This document shows, piece after piece, positions 1 to 5,690 of a stretch of 5,690 nucleotides of DNA; position 1 is the stretch's first letter; every line of letters begins with the position of its first letter. The translations under genes were made by a program, and so were the position numbers. Under the pieces are notes generated by a model. That model made no database searches. It was not told the origin of the DNA and saw nothing but the letters and a program-made list of their open reading frames with translations. Source of the stretch: Pseudomonadales bacterium (GTDB taxonomy: Bacteria > Pseudomonadota > Gammaproteobacteria > Pseudomonadales > IMCC2047); NCBI GenBank assembly GCA_021736745.1, contig JAIPFG010000209.1:1-5690 (forward strand), written 5' to 3'.

Positions 1-848
1 ATGGCCGCTTATATGGTCTGGGCACGAGTGATATGAAAGGGTTTTTCCCTATTGCGATTGAAGCGGCAAAAAAATACCTGGGAACACCCCTGAAGCAACC
101 GTTGATCATTTTGGCGACCGCCGATGAGGAAAGCTCGATGGCCGGGGCTAAAGCGTTGGTGGAATTGGGGCGGCCACTTGCACGTTATGCGGTGATAGGG
201 GAGCCCACTGGGATGAAACCGATTCGTTTGCACAAAGGGATGATGATGGAGGCAATCCGGGTAGAAGGGCAATCGGGGCATTCATCTAACCCTGCCTTGG
301 GGCATAATGCCTTGACGGCTATGCATGATGTGCTTGGAGAAGTGTTGCAGTTTCAGCGACAGCTTGAGCAAAACTACCAAAATAGCCATTTTGATATTGC
401 CTTTCCTACCTTAAATCTGGGTTGTATTCATGGCGGAGATAACCCCAACCGTATCTGTGGGCATTGTGAGTTGCAGATTGATATTCGTCCGATTCCTGGC
501 ATGGACTTGGATTTGCTACGTGAATCATTGAATAAGCGGATTCAGCCGGTAGCGATAAAACATCAGGTTGGTATTAGTGTCGCTCCGCTATTTGATGGGG
601 TGCCGGCGCATGAAACCGTCGCAACTTCAGATCTTGTGCTGTCCTTGGAAAAACTAACGGGTCATAAGGCGGGCAGTGTTAACTTTGCCACCGAAGCGCC
701 TTATTTAAGCCAGATGGGAATGGATACGGTAGTTTTGGGCCCTGGTGATATCGATCAGGCCCACCAGCCCGATGAGTACTTATCAATTGATCGTATTCAG
801 CCTACAATTGATCTTTTGCAAAAGCTGATCAAAATCTATTGTCTTTAG
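1..848 (+). CDS. argE: Acetylornithine deacetylase, C-terminal part (5' end outside window)
   Basis: A cytoplasmic M20-family metallopeptidase that hydrolyses N2-acetylornithine to ornithine and acetate in arginine synthesis. The reading frame is open from base 3, before the first ATG at 33, and reads GRLYGLGTSDMKGFF, so the gene is cut by the window edge and the ATG at 33 is internal. About 281 codons remain; E. coli ArgE has 383, so roughly 100 N-terminal residues, including the first HxD metal motif, are missing. Visible family residues are the bridging Asp of GTSDMKG (bases 30-32), the catalytic and metal-binding Glu pair of ATADEESSM (126-131), the GEPT Glu (201-203), the dimerisation-domain stretch GQSGHSSNPA, NRICGHCELQIDIRPIPGM, FATEAPYL, and the last metal His in QAHQPDEYL (762-764). 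The match along its length to ArgE, and argA directly downstream, favour ArgE over the related DapE. It ends in TAG 27 bases before argA, which suggests one operon. Confidence 0.95.
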   Translation, partial: GRLYGLGTSDMKGFFPIAIEAAKKYLGTPLKQPLIILATADEESSMAGAKALVELGRPLARYAVIGEPTGMKPIRLHKGMMMEAIRVEGQSGHSSNPALGHNALTAMHDVLGEVLQFQRQLEQNYQNSHFDIAFPTLNLGCIHGGDNPNRICGHCELQIDIRPIPGMDLDLLRESLNKRIQPVAIKHQVGISVAPLFDGVPAHETVATSDLVLSLEKLTGHKAGSVNFATEAPYLSQMGMDTVVLGPGDIDQAHQPDEYLSIDRIQPTIDLLQKLIKIYCL

Positions 849-875
849 CTAAAGACTTAAAGCGAATAAGTACAG

Positions 876-2186
876 ATGAACAATAACACAAAATCCTATG
901 TAGAATGGTTCCGCAATTCCGCGCCCTATATTAATGCGAATCGCAATAAAACGATGGTGCTGATGCTCAGTGGAGAGGCTGTTGCTCATGCCCAGTTCAA
1001 AACCATCATTCACGATATTACGTTGCTCAATAGCCTGGGTGTTAAATTAGTGATTGTTCATGGCGCACGCAATCAAATTGACCAGCGGCTCAAGGAACGG
1101 GATATTACGAGCCAGTTTCATCAGGGTTTGCGGGTTACCGATGAGCAAACCTTGGCCTGTGTCAAAGAGGCGGTTGGCGCCTTGCGTTCGGAAATTGAGG
1201 CGTTGCTGTCAATGGGTCTGGCCAACTCACCTATGCATGGGGCACGATTGCGTGTCTGTAGTGGTAACTTTGTGATTGCCAAGCCGGTGGGTATTCGCGA
1301 TGGGATTAATTTTGGTCACACCGGAGAGGTGCGGCGTGTTGATTGCGCGGCGATCAGACAGCAGTTGGATCAGGGCGCAATAGTATTGTTGCCGCCAATT
1401 GGATTTTCACCGACAGGTGAGGTGTTTGATCTTTCCGCAGAAGACCTGGCGACTGAAACCGCCATCGCACTGGGCGCCGATAAGTTGATATTGATGTGTG
1501 CAGAGAAAGGTGCGTCTGCCGAAGGTAATCTGATCCGCGAATTGAATACGCAGGAGGCAGAGCAGCTATTAGCCGAGTCCTCTCAATCTGATGAAATAAG
1601 CAGTTATCTGGCGGCAGCTTGTCATGCCTGTCATGCAGGAATTTCACGGGTGCATTTGGTCGGCTATCAGGAAGACGGAGCATTGATTACCGAACTCTAC
1701 ACTCGGGATGGTGCCGGCACGCTGGTGGCGGTCAAGAGTTATGAGCAGTTGCGTCAGCCCGGTATTAATGATGTCGGCGGTATTATTGAACTGATACGTC
1801 CCTTGGAGAAACAGGGTGTGTTAGTGCGACGTTCACGTGAGCTATTGGAAAAGGAGATTGACCGATTTTGTGTGATTGAACGTGATGGTGCGGTGATTGG
1901 CTGTGCCGCTTTATACCCATTCGACCACGAGAAAACCGGTGAACTTGCCTGTTTTGTCGTCCACCCGGATTATCGCAGTAAAAACCGAGGCGACCAGTTA
2001 TTAGCGCATGTATCGAAGCGGGCGAAGGACCAAAACTTGGAGCGGCTGGTCGTGTTAACGACGCAGGCGGCGCATTGGTTTTTGGAAAGAGGTTTTCATC
2101 AATCGGATGTGGCGGCGCTACCTAAGGGTAAACAAATGTTCTATAACTGGCAGCGTAACTCCAGTGTTTTTGAACTACCTTTATAG
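876..2186 (+). CDS. argA: N-acetylglutamate synthase (amino-acid kinase domain + GNAT domain)
   Basis: Transfers the acetyl group of acetyl-CoA to glutamate, the committed first step of arginine synthesis in the cytoplasm. It has 436 residues, close to the 443 of E. coli ArgA. Residues ~25-285 form the amino-acid-kinase-like domain (LSGEAVAH 31-38, VHGARNQID 61-69, LRVTD 85-89, GALITELYTRDGAGT 268-282); in the family this domain binds the feedback inhibitor arginine. Residues ~295-436 form the GNAT acetyltransferase domain (INDVGGIIELIRPLEKQG 297-314, VRRSRELLEKEID 317-329, acetyl-CoA loop VHPDYRSKNRGDQLL 362-376, HWFLERGF 400-407). The start is set by alignment of WFRNSAPYINANR (11-23) with known ArgA N-termini. 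The ribosome binding site is weak (GAATAAG, no good AGGAG), as can occur when translation follows a close upstream gene. It sits 27 bases after argE. No ArgR box is visible inside the window; the operon promoter must lie upstream of it. Confidence 0.97.
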   Translation: MNNNTKSYVEWFRNSAPYINANRNKTMVLMLSGEAVAHAQFKTIIHDITLLNSLGVKLVIVHGARNQIDQRLKERDITSQFHQGLRVTDEQTLACVKEAVGALRSEIEALLSMGLANSPMHGARLRVCSGNFVIAKPVGIRDGINFGHTGEVRRVDCAAIRQQLDQGAIVLLPPIGFSPTGEVFDLSAEDLATETAIALGADKLILMCAEKGASAEGNLIRELNTQEAEQLLAESSQSDEISSYLAAACHACHAGISRVHLVGYQEDGALITELYTRDGAGTLVAVKSYEQLRQPGINDVGGIIELIRPLEKQGVLVRRSRELLEKEIDRFCVIERDGAVIGCAALYPFDHEKTGELACFVVHPDYRSKNRGDQLLAHVSKRAKDQNLERLVVLTTQAAHWFLERGFHQSDVAALPKGKQMFYNWQRNSSVFELPL

Positions 2187-2229
2187 CGGTGTTGTGCGGG
2201 TTTAGACGTGTTGTATTCGGCAGGGGAAT

Positions 2230-2260
2230 AAAAAAGGGCGATGACTGTATCATCGCCCTT
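2230..2260 (-). terminator. Intrinsic terminator of the small exported-protein gene; may also stop argA transcripts
   Basis: Perfect 11-bp inverted repeat AAGGGCGATGA (2234-2244) / TCATCGCCCTT (2250-2260) with a 5-base loop. Read on the minus strand the stem is followed by six T (A run at 2230-2235), the classic rho-independent form, and lies 20 bases beyond the stop of the minus-strand gene at 2281. On the + strand the same stem lies 47 bases after the argA stop but is followed by CCTGTTTATAG rather than a T-run, so termination in that direction would be weaker. Confidence 0.88.
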
Positions 2261-2280
2261 CCTGTTTATAGAGCATCAAT

Positions 2281-2553
2281 TTATAAGTCATAGGATTTCA
2301 TTTGCTGGTCAATTTTATGATCTAGCTCGCGAGCAATCTCTCCTAACTGGTAGGCTACTCGATTGTTGGGCTGGTTTATTTGCATATGGTCAGCAACTGT
2401 CGAGTTTTGTGTTTCATTCAGTGCCTTAATTTGCGTAATTGCCTGAGCTGGTTTCGTGGTGCTGCTAACAAGTGTGTCGTTATAGACAATCTTGCCAAAA
2501 GCCAAGCCTGCTGAGGCGCCCAAAGCGATCAGTATGGCCGTTAACTTTTTCAT
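2281..2553 (-). CDS. Small exported hypothetical protein (90 aa)
   Basis: I do not recognise this family. The 90-residue protein starts with a typical Sec signal: MKKL followed by a hydrophobic stretch of about 15 residues (TAILIALGASAGLAF) ending near residue 20, where AFG before K21 could be a signal peptidase I site; there is no lipobox Cys. The remaining ~70 residues are polar, without Cys, with a Gln/Asn-rich centre (NETQNSTVADHMQINQPNN, 46-64) and a probably helical charged C-terminus (YQLGEIARELDHKIDQQMKS, 68-87). It is very likely a real gene: a strong Shine-Dalgarno AAGGAGA (2561-2567) lies 7 bases before the ATG and an intrinsic terminator follows the stop. The expected place is the periplasm, or the inner membrane if the signal is not cleaved. 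It is transcribed divergently from the DUF402 gene, with a symmetric dyad array between them. Function unknown. Confidence 0.8.
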   Translation of the reverse strand: MKKLTAILIALGASAGLAFGKIVYNDTLVSSTTKPAQAITQIKALNETQNSTVADHMQINQPNNRVAYQLGEIARELDHKIDQQMKSYDL

Positions 2554-2613
2554 GCTAGGATCTCCTTAATTTACATCGTGATTTCAATTGTGGTAAAAAG
2601 CTAAACAGTTTTT

Positions 2614-2660
2614 GTTACCCTGTATGTTACTTGAAGTAACAATAGGTGTAACTATTACAC
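2614..2660. promoter_or_regulatory. Symmetric GTTAC/GTAAC dyad array, probable operator
   Basis: Four pentamers lie at 2614-2618 (GTTAC), 2626-2630 (GTTAC), 2636-2640 (GTAAC) and 2648-2652 (GTAAC). They are mirror-symmetric about base 2633, with 12-base start-to-start steps on each side. The core TGTTACTT-G-AAGTAACA (2625-2641) is a perfect 17-base palindrome with one central base. A second palindrome, GTGTAA-CTA-TTACAC (2646-2660), overlaps the last pentamer. The array lies 61 bases from the minus-strand start codon and 88 bases from the + strand start codon of the divergent pair. It has no T-run, so it is not a terminator. The form fits a dimeric helix-turn-helix regulator binding two or three sites; I cannot name the regulator, and none is encoded in the window. 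Confidence 0.55.
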
Positions 2661-2747
2661 ATATTGGTTTAAAAACAATAAAGATTTTATTTTTCTTTAG
2701 ACTTTTATGGAATAAATAAAATTTATTAATGACTTTTAGGTAATTAA
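2661..2747 (+). promoter_or_regulatory. AT-rich leader and putative promoter region of the DUF402 gene
   Basis: Only 13 of these 87 bases are G or C, much less than in the flanking genes. Possible -10 elements are TAAAAT (2717-2722, five of six consensus bases, inside the small palindrome AATAAA-A-TTTATT) and TTTATT (2686-2691) placed 16 bases after TTGGTT (2664-2669). No pair with two good boxes is present, so the exact promoter is not decided. A modest Shine-Dalgarno, TAGGT (2737-2741), lies 6 bases before the ATG at 2748. Confidence 0.4.
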
Positions 2748-3248
2748 ATGGCGTTTAAGTCCAGTAAATGGGTTGAAGAATACAAAGATGTCCTGGTGGG
2801 CTCACCAAAAACCTTCCACTGCGAACTGCTGGATTTAGCCGATACCGAGGCGGTCGTGGTTTATCAGCTCGCAAAGGAAGTGATACTGGAAGGAACACAT
2901 ATGCCGCCGGGAACCATTAGCTTTGGCTATTTTTGGCAAGAGCGGAATTTTAATGTTTATCACTTTGTGGCTAAAACAGGAAATAGCTTGGGGTTTTATT
3001 TTAATGTCAGCGATTCCACTCAGATTGGTGAAACGCGTATTTATTGGCGTGACTTGGTGGTGGATATTTTTATCACCCCGGATGGACGCTGCCGGGTTTT
3101 GGATGAAGATGAGATTCCTGAGAATCTTGACCCATCATTACGAAAATCAATCGAACAGACCCGAGACCATATTCTGTCCAATTTTAGGCAACTAACGGAG
3201 GAAGTTGCGGCGAGAAGCCGACTTCTCACCCTCCAAATGGACGAATGA
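2748..3248 (+). CDS. DUF402-domain protein, possible nucleoside di-/triphosphatase
   Basis: A soluble 166-residue protein without signal or membrane segments. The central part carries the DUF402 pattern: PPGTISFGYFWQERNFNVYHF (53-73), the strand GNSLGFYFNVSD (78-89), then YWRDLVVDIFITPDG (99-113) and the acidic RVLDEDEIPE (116-125), followed by a charged helical C-terminus (~129-163). In characterised relatives (the Ntdp/UPF0374 group of Gram-positive bacteria) this fold hydrolyses nucleoside di- and triphosphates with metal ions held by acidic residues; Asp102, Asp106, Asp112 and the DEDE stretch are candidates here. Another DUF402 member, archaeal FAU-1, binds RNA, so the substrate cannot be fixed from sequence. 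DUF402 membership is fairly sure, enzyme activity is inference. It has its own AT-rich upstream region and converges with the kinase gene, whose stop codon begins 53 bases beyond its end. Confidence 0.85.
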   Translation: MAFKSSKWVEEYKDVLVGSPKTFHCELLDLADTEAVVVYQLAKEVILEGTHMPPGTISFGYFWQERNFNVYHFVAKTGNSLGFYFNVSDSTQIGETRIYWRDLVVDIFITPDGRCRVLDEDEIPENLDPSLRKSIEQTRDHILSNFRQLTEEVAARSRLLTLQMDE

Positions 3249-3301
3249 AATGTTGCTGGAATAGATAAAATTAAAATTGGAAAATTTCACCAATCGACCG
3301 C

Positions 3302-4678
3302 TCACCTCAGGTGCTTTGCTAGCGTCTTACCACCATTAAATTCCGCTCTTAACGTTTTTATAAAACTGTAAACGCCCATTAGTTTGCGATTCACAAACAT
3401 AAACTCCTTAGGTGGCAGTGCAAAATACTTCGACAGTGATGCTTGCGAGGCTTTTTTTGCTACGCGTCGGGGTAGGTTGCTTTCTGCCCAACGATATTCG
3501 CCTTTTCGGTTAAGCGCAAAGTCGGGCACATTGCGATAGCTCGAGGCCAACGGCTCGATAATTTCCATGGCCACATCGGCAAAATTTTCGAGTACCTCTG
3601 GAGGGTAGTCCGAACGCATAAAATCCAAGGCGATGGCATTTTCCAAGAAGAGATCGCGTTGATCAAGGTGTGCGGCGCAGACCAAATTATGAAAGGGATC
3701 GAGAAAGGTTTTTGGAAATTTTTTCATAGCGCCGAAATCGAGCAGGATCAGCTGATCGTGCTGTTTGGCATTGCCCAATCGAACCCGGTAATTTCCAAAG
3801 TTTGGGTCGGTTTGTATTTCTCCCCAATCAAAAAGTTCGGTAAGAAAAAGGTCAAGAGATGCTTTGGCGATATGGTTCCGGCGCCGTAAAGGTAGTTTGG
3901 TGATCATGTCATCAGTGACTGTCAGTCCGGGTTCATAGCTGGTTGTCAAAACCGCTTTGCTGGAAAATTCCGGGAACACCTCTGGTACGATATAACGTTC
4001 ATCGTCCTTGAGCATCTGTGCCGCAAACTGAGTGTGATGAGCCTCTTGTTCGTAGTCTACCTCCTGATACAGCATTTCCCGCGCTTCGCGAAACCATTGT
4101 TCAAAAGCACGTTTTGAGGTAATCAGTTGAGAGAAGGTCAACAGTTGAATAATAGCGTTGAAGTCGGAATCGATGGATTTGGCGACACCCGGATACTGGA
4201 CCTTGATGCAGAGTTCTTTGTTGTCCTTGAGACGTCGAGCACAATGGACTTGTCCTAGGGAGGCCGCTGCCAGGGGTGTTTTATTAATGTCCAGTTTGTT
4301 CAGCTTTGCTCGCCCCAGCTCTTTGACAAGCTGTGATTCGATGACAGACCATTCCAATTTGGCGGTATCTTCCTCCAAAGTATGTAGCGCATCGGTGATT
4401 TCTTTGGGTAAGAAGTATTCACCATAGAGTGCCAACATCTGTCCAATTTTTACCACACTGCCCTTTAGCTTACCCATCTCGTCAGCGATATATTGCGCTT
4501 GTTCCGCAATCAGTTTTTTCTTACTGCGTTCCCTTTCTTCGGGGCTAGCCCAAAAGTTCGCGGCCGAATGGGAAAGTATTCTGGAGCCGCTGATAAAACC
4601 GGCTTTGGCAATTTCCAAGCGTCGTTCGAGGAATCCTGTTTTGATACGATTAATTGATTTGTCAGACGGTGGTGTCAT
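3302..4678 (-). CDS. ABC1/COQ8-like atypical kinase (AarF/UbiB superfamily)
   Basis: A 458-residue protein of the ABC1/ADCK family of protein-kinase-like ATPases, whose known members support ubiquinone synthesis. Family marks in order: KxGQ motif KIGQ (77-80), Ala-rich loop AAASLGQVH (137-145) replacing the Gly-rich loop of normal kinases, catalytic-type Lys159 in CIKVQYPGV, ExD motif at E206/D208 (EVDYEQEA), catalytic loop QTDPNFGN (288-296, Asp291 and Asn296) and DFG (314-316). The QTDPN loop is as in mitochondrial COQ8/ADCK3, whereas E. coli UbiB has an HxDxHPGN form. UbiB is also longer (546 residues) and ends in two membrane helices; none is visible here, so this is probably a soluble or peripheral COQ8-type paralogue and not UbiB itself. 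The ATG at 4676-4678 is preceded by an in-frame TGA eight codons upstream, so no longer ATG start exists. No Shine-Dalgarno precedes it. It lies 283 bases downstream of the antiporter gene, with its own probable promoter. Confidence 0.92.
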   Translation of the reverse strand: MTPPSDKSINRIKTGFLERRLEIAKAGFISGSRILSHSAANFWASPEERERSKKKLIAEQAQYIADEMGKLKGSVVKIGQMLALYGEYFLPKEITDALHTLEEDTAKLEWSVIESQLVKELGRAKLNKLDINKTPLAAASLGQVHCARRLKDNKELCIKVQYPGVAKSIDSDFNAIIQLLTFSQLITSKRAFEQWFREAREMLYQEVDYEQEAHHTQFAAQMLKDDERYIVPEVFPEFSSKAVLTTSYEPGLTVTDDMITKLPLRRRNHIAKASLDLFLTELFDWGEIQTDPNFGNYRVRLGNAKQHDQLILLDFGAMKKFPKTFLDPFHNLVCAAHLDQRDLFLENAIALDFMRSDYPPEVLENFADVAMEIIEPLASSYRNVPDFALNRKGEYRWAESNLPRRVAKKASQASLSKYFALPPKEFMFVNRKLMGVYSFIKTLRAEFNGGKTLAKHLR

Positions 4679-4728
4679 GTAGAACCAGGGAGGAGTCAGT
4701 CATAAATTACTTCAATGGTGTTCGGATC

Positions 4729-4737
4729 AGTATATCA
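4729..4737 (-). promoter_or_regulatory. Extended -10 promoter candidate for the ABC1 kinase gene
   Basis: On the minus strand TGA-TATACT (extended TGn at 4735-4737, -10 hexamer TATACT at 4729-4734, five of six consensus bases) lies about 50 bases before the kinase start codon. No good -35 hexamer is found 16-18 bases further upstream, which is tolerated by extended -10 promoters. The predicted transcript would start near 4720 and have a leader of about 40 bases. This is a pattern match only. Confidence 0.45.
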
Positions 4738-4961
4738 TCTAATAAGCATTTTATCGGAAAGACATTTTTTGGCATTTCGTGAAGACATAAAACCATTCGG
4801 TTTCACTAATCGGCCTGGATGTTATGGCCAGAGTAAGAAGTTCTTGTATAGGCGTCCCAGTGATATTTGCTTTAGCTTAGTTTGTTCCGGTAATGTCGTT
4901 GGATCCGTCACTAGACCTGAACGGATTCTGTTTTGATCGTATGCCCCCATTTTGATTTCCA
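4738..4961. other. Spacer between antiporter and kinase genes; no clear gene or terminator
   Basis: After the antiporter stop the minus strand shows two modest hairpins: ATCCGT/ACGGAT arms with a 12-base loop (between about 4902 and 4925), and AAACC-GAAT-GGTTT (4790-4803). Neither is followed by a proper T-run, so no intrinsic terminator can be called, and some read-through from the antiporter gene into the kinase gene is possible. I see no convincing coding region on either strand. Confidence 0.4.
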
Positions 4962-5690
4962 TCACCGAATACTTAACGGGACCGACACGTTTAGCCAGAA
5001 CGCAGTAAACATGAGGGTATAAAAGGCTTGCGTGGTCAGAATCTGGTGCTGCACATAGGCAATATCCATCACGACAAAGGCGAGTTCGGCTCGACCTAGC
5101 ATGCCGAAACCGATCATCCAGCTGGCGGGCCAATCAAAATTTCCGGTATATCGTGCCGCCAGCGTAGCGGACATAATCTGGCCAACGAACAATCCGCCGG
5201 TGAGCATCACCACCTCCGGTAAAATTGACATAAAAATATCGACTTCAAATATTAATCGTGTTCCCAGGGTGATAAAGAAGACAGGGCCTATCCAACAAAA
5301 AGCCACGTTGTCTATGATGAGTTTGGTCTGATCATAGAAATTTTTCTGTTTGTGTTCATGAAATTCAAAATACTCTTTCTTAATAATTAATCCGGCCATG
5401 TAAGCCCCAACGGCAGGGTGGAAGCCAAATTTATGGGCAATAATTCCAACAACAACCGCCAAGGTAACAATGGTCAGCGTCGTATATTCGCCCTCTCCCA
5501 TCGACAGCAGTCTGATCAAATCAAATTTCCCCAATAGGGGGATTTTTTTCATGAATCCCGTGCTGGCGGGAAAAATCCATCCTCCAATAAAGGTGACTAG
5601 TACAAAAAAGAGAATTGCTTTGCCGGCGACGAGAGTGATGCCAGCGAGATTGGGAGCCGCTTCACCTGTTGCCATGGGCACCATAATAGC
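4962..5690 (-). CDS. CPA-type cation:proton antiporter, C-terminal membrane half (5' end outside window)
   Basis: An inner-membrane monovalent cation/H+ exchanger of the Na_H_Exchanger (CPA, Kef-like) kind. The frame is open to the right edge (codons for A-I precede the first visible Met), so the N-terminal half is missing; 242 codons remain. Numbered from the Met at 5684, about seven hydrophobic segments can be seen: ~13-35, 68-86, 87-102, 128-146, 153-175, 187-210 and 217-236. Family-like features are HPAVGAYMAGLII (89-101), WIGPVFFITLGTRL (131-144) and GMLGRAELAFVV (194-205), whose Arg198/Glu200 correspond to the conserved R-x-E of the transport core. The protein stops directly after the last helix (VSVPLSIR), so the cytoplasmic RCK/TrkA-N domain of KefB/KefC is absent. 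The transported ion (Na+ or K+) cannot be told. The stop TGA is followed at once by TGG-AAA and a further 16 open codons. It lies upstream of the kinase gene on the same strand. Confidence 0.88.
   Translation of the reverse strand, partial: AIMVPMATGEAAPNLAGITLVAGKAILFFVLVTFIGGWIFPASTGFMKKIPLLGKFDLIRLLSMGEGEYTTLTIVTLAVVVGIIAHKFGFHPAVGAYMAGLIIKKEYFEFHEHKQKNFYDQTKLIIDNVAFCWIGPVFFITLGTRLIFEVDIFMSILPEVVMLTGGLFVGQIMSATLAARYTGNFDWPASWMIGFGMLGRAELAFVVMDIAYVQHQILTTQAFYTLMFTAFWLNVSVPLSIR

Noticed and set aside
33..35. ATG at 33 as the start of argE
   Set aside because: The frame is open to the window edge, and the residues before it (GRLYGLGTSD) are the conserved metal-binding segment of ArgE, so this Met is internal.
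1354..1683. 109-codon minus-strand frame inside argA
   Set aside because: It lies wholly within the well-conserved argA coding region and has no ribosome binding site or recognisable motif; it is a shadow frame.
2646..2660. GTGTAA-CTA-TTACAC as an ArgR or TyrR box
   Set aside because: It matches neither the ArgR consensus (TGAATAATTATTCA-like) nor the TyrR spacing (TGTAAA-N6-TTTACA), and the flanking genes are not in those regulons as far as can be seen.
4902..4925. ATCCGT/ACGGAT hairpin as terminator of the antiporter gene
   Set aside because: The arms are only 6 bp with a 12-base loop, and no T-run follows on the minus strand.
4715..4936. 73-codon open frame on the + strand in the antiporter-kinase spacer
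   Set aside because: The only purine-rich site (AGGGAGGAG, 4687-4695) is 19 bases from the ATG, too far for a normal ribosome binding site. The peptide has no recognisable pattern, and the region is explained as leader and promoter of the minus-strand kinase gene.
4822..5133. 103-codon minus-strand frame overlapping the end of the antiporter, considered as a frameshifted antiporter tail
   Set aside because: The antiporter frame keeps its helices intact up to VSVPLSIR. The shifted frame gives an Arg/Cys-rich sequence unlike a membrane protein over the overlap, so no frameshift is needed.

Overview
The window looks like an ordinary chromosomal segment of a gammaproteobacterium. The argE and argA products closely match the remembered enterobacterial sequences, the two genes lie in tandem, and the base composition is moderate. 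Species cannot be named from this sequence. There is no sign of a mobile element, CRISPR array, rRNA or tRNA.

Left part (1-2186, + strand): the C-terminal ~280 codons of argE (acetylornithine deacetylase) run off the left edge. After a 27-base gap comes a complete argA (N-acetylglutamate synthase, kinase-like domain fused to a GNAT domain). Together they are the first step and the deacetylation step of the arginine/ornithine pathway, probably co-transcribed. A strong hairpin at 2230-2260 separates them from the next gene; its T-tract faces the minus strand.

Middle part (2281-3248): a small unrecognised exported protein (minus strand) and a DUF402-domain protein (+ strand, probable nucleoside di-/triphosphatase-like fold) are transcribed divergently. 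The 194-base spacer between them holds the most interesting non-coding structure of the window: four GTTAC/GTAAC pentamers arranged in exact mirror symmetry around position 2633, plus a second small palindrome. This looks like an operator for an unidentified regulator. The half of the spacer next to the DUF402 gene is very AT-rich.

Right part (3302-5690, minus strand): an ABC1/COQ8-like atypical kinase (AarF/UbiB superfamily, without the C-terminal membrane helices of UbiB) follows the C-terminal membrane half of a CPA-type cation:proton antiporter that runs off the right edge. They are separated by 283 bases carrying a likely extended -10 promoter for the kinase gene. The kinase and DUF402 genes converge with only 53 bases between them.

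No clear new multi-gene system is visible. The points worth a second look are the symmetric operator array, the orphan exported protein, the COQ8-type (not UbiB-type) kinase with a leader lacking a Shine-Dalgarno sequence, and the TGA-TGG end of the antiporter.
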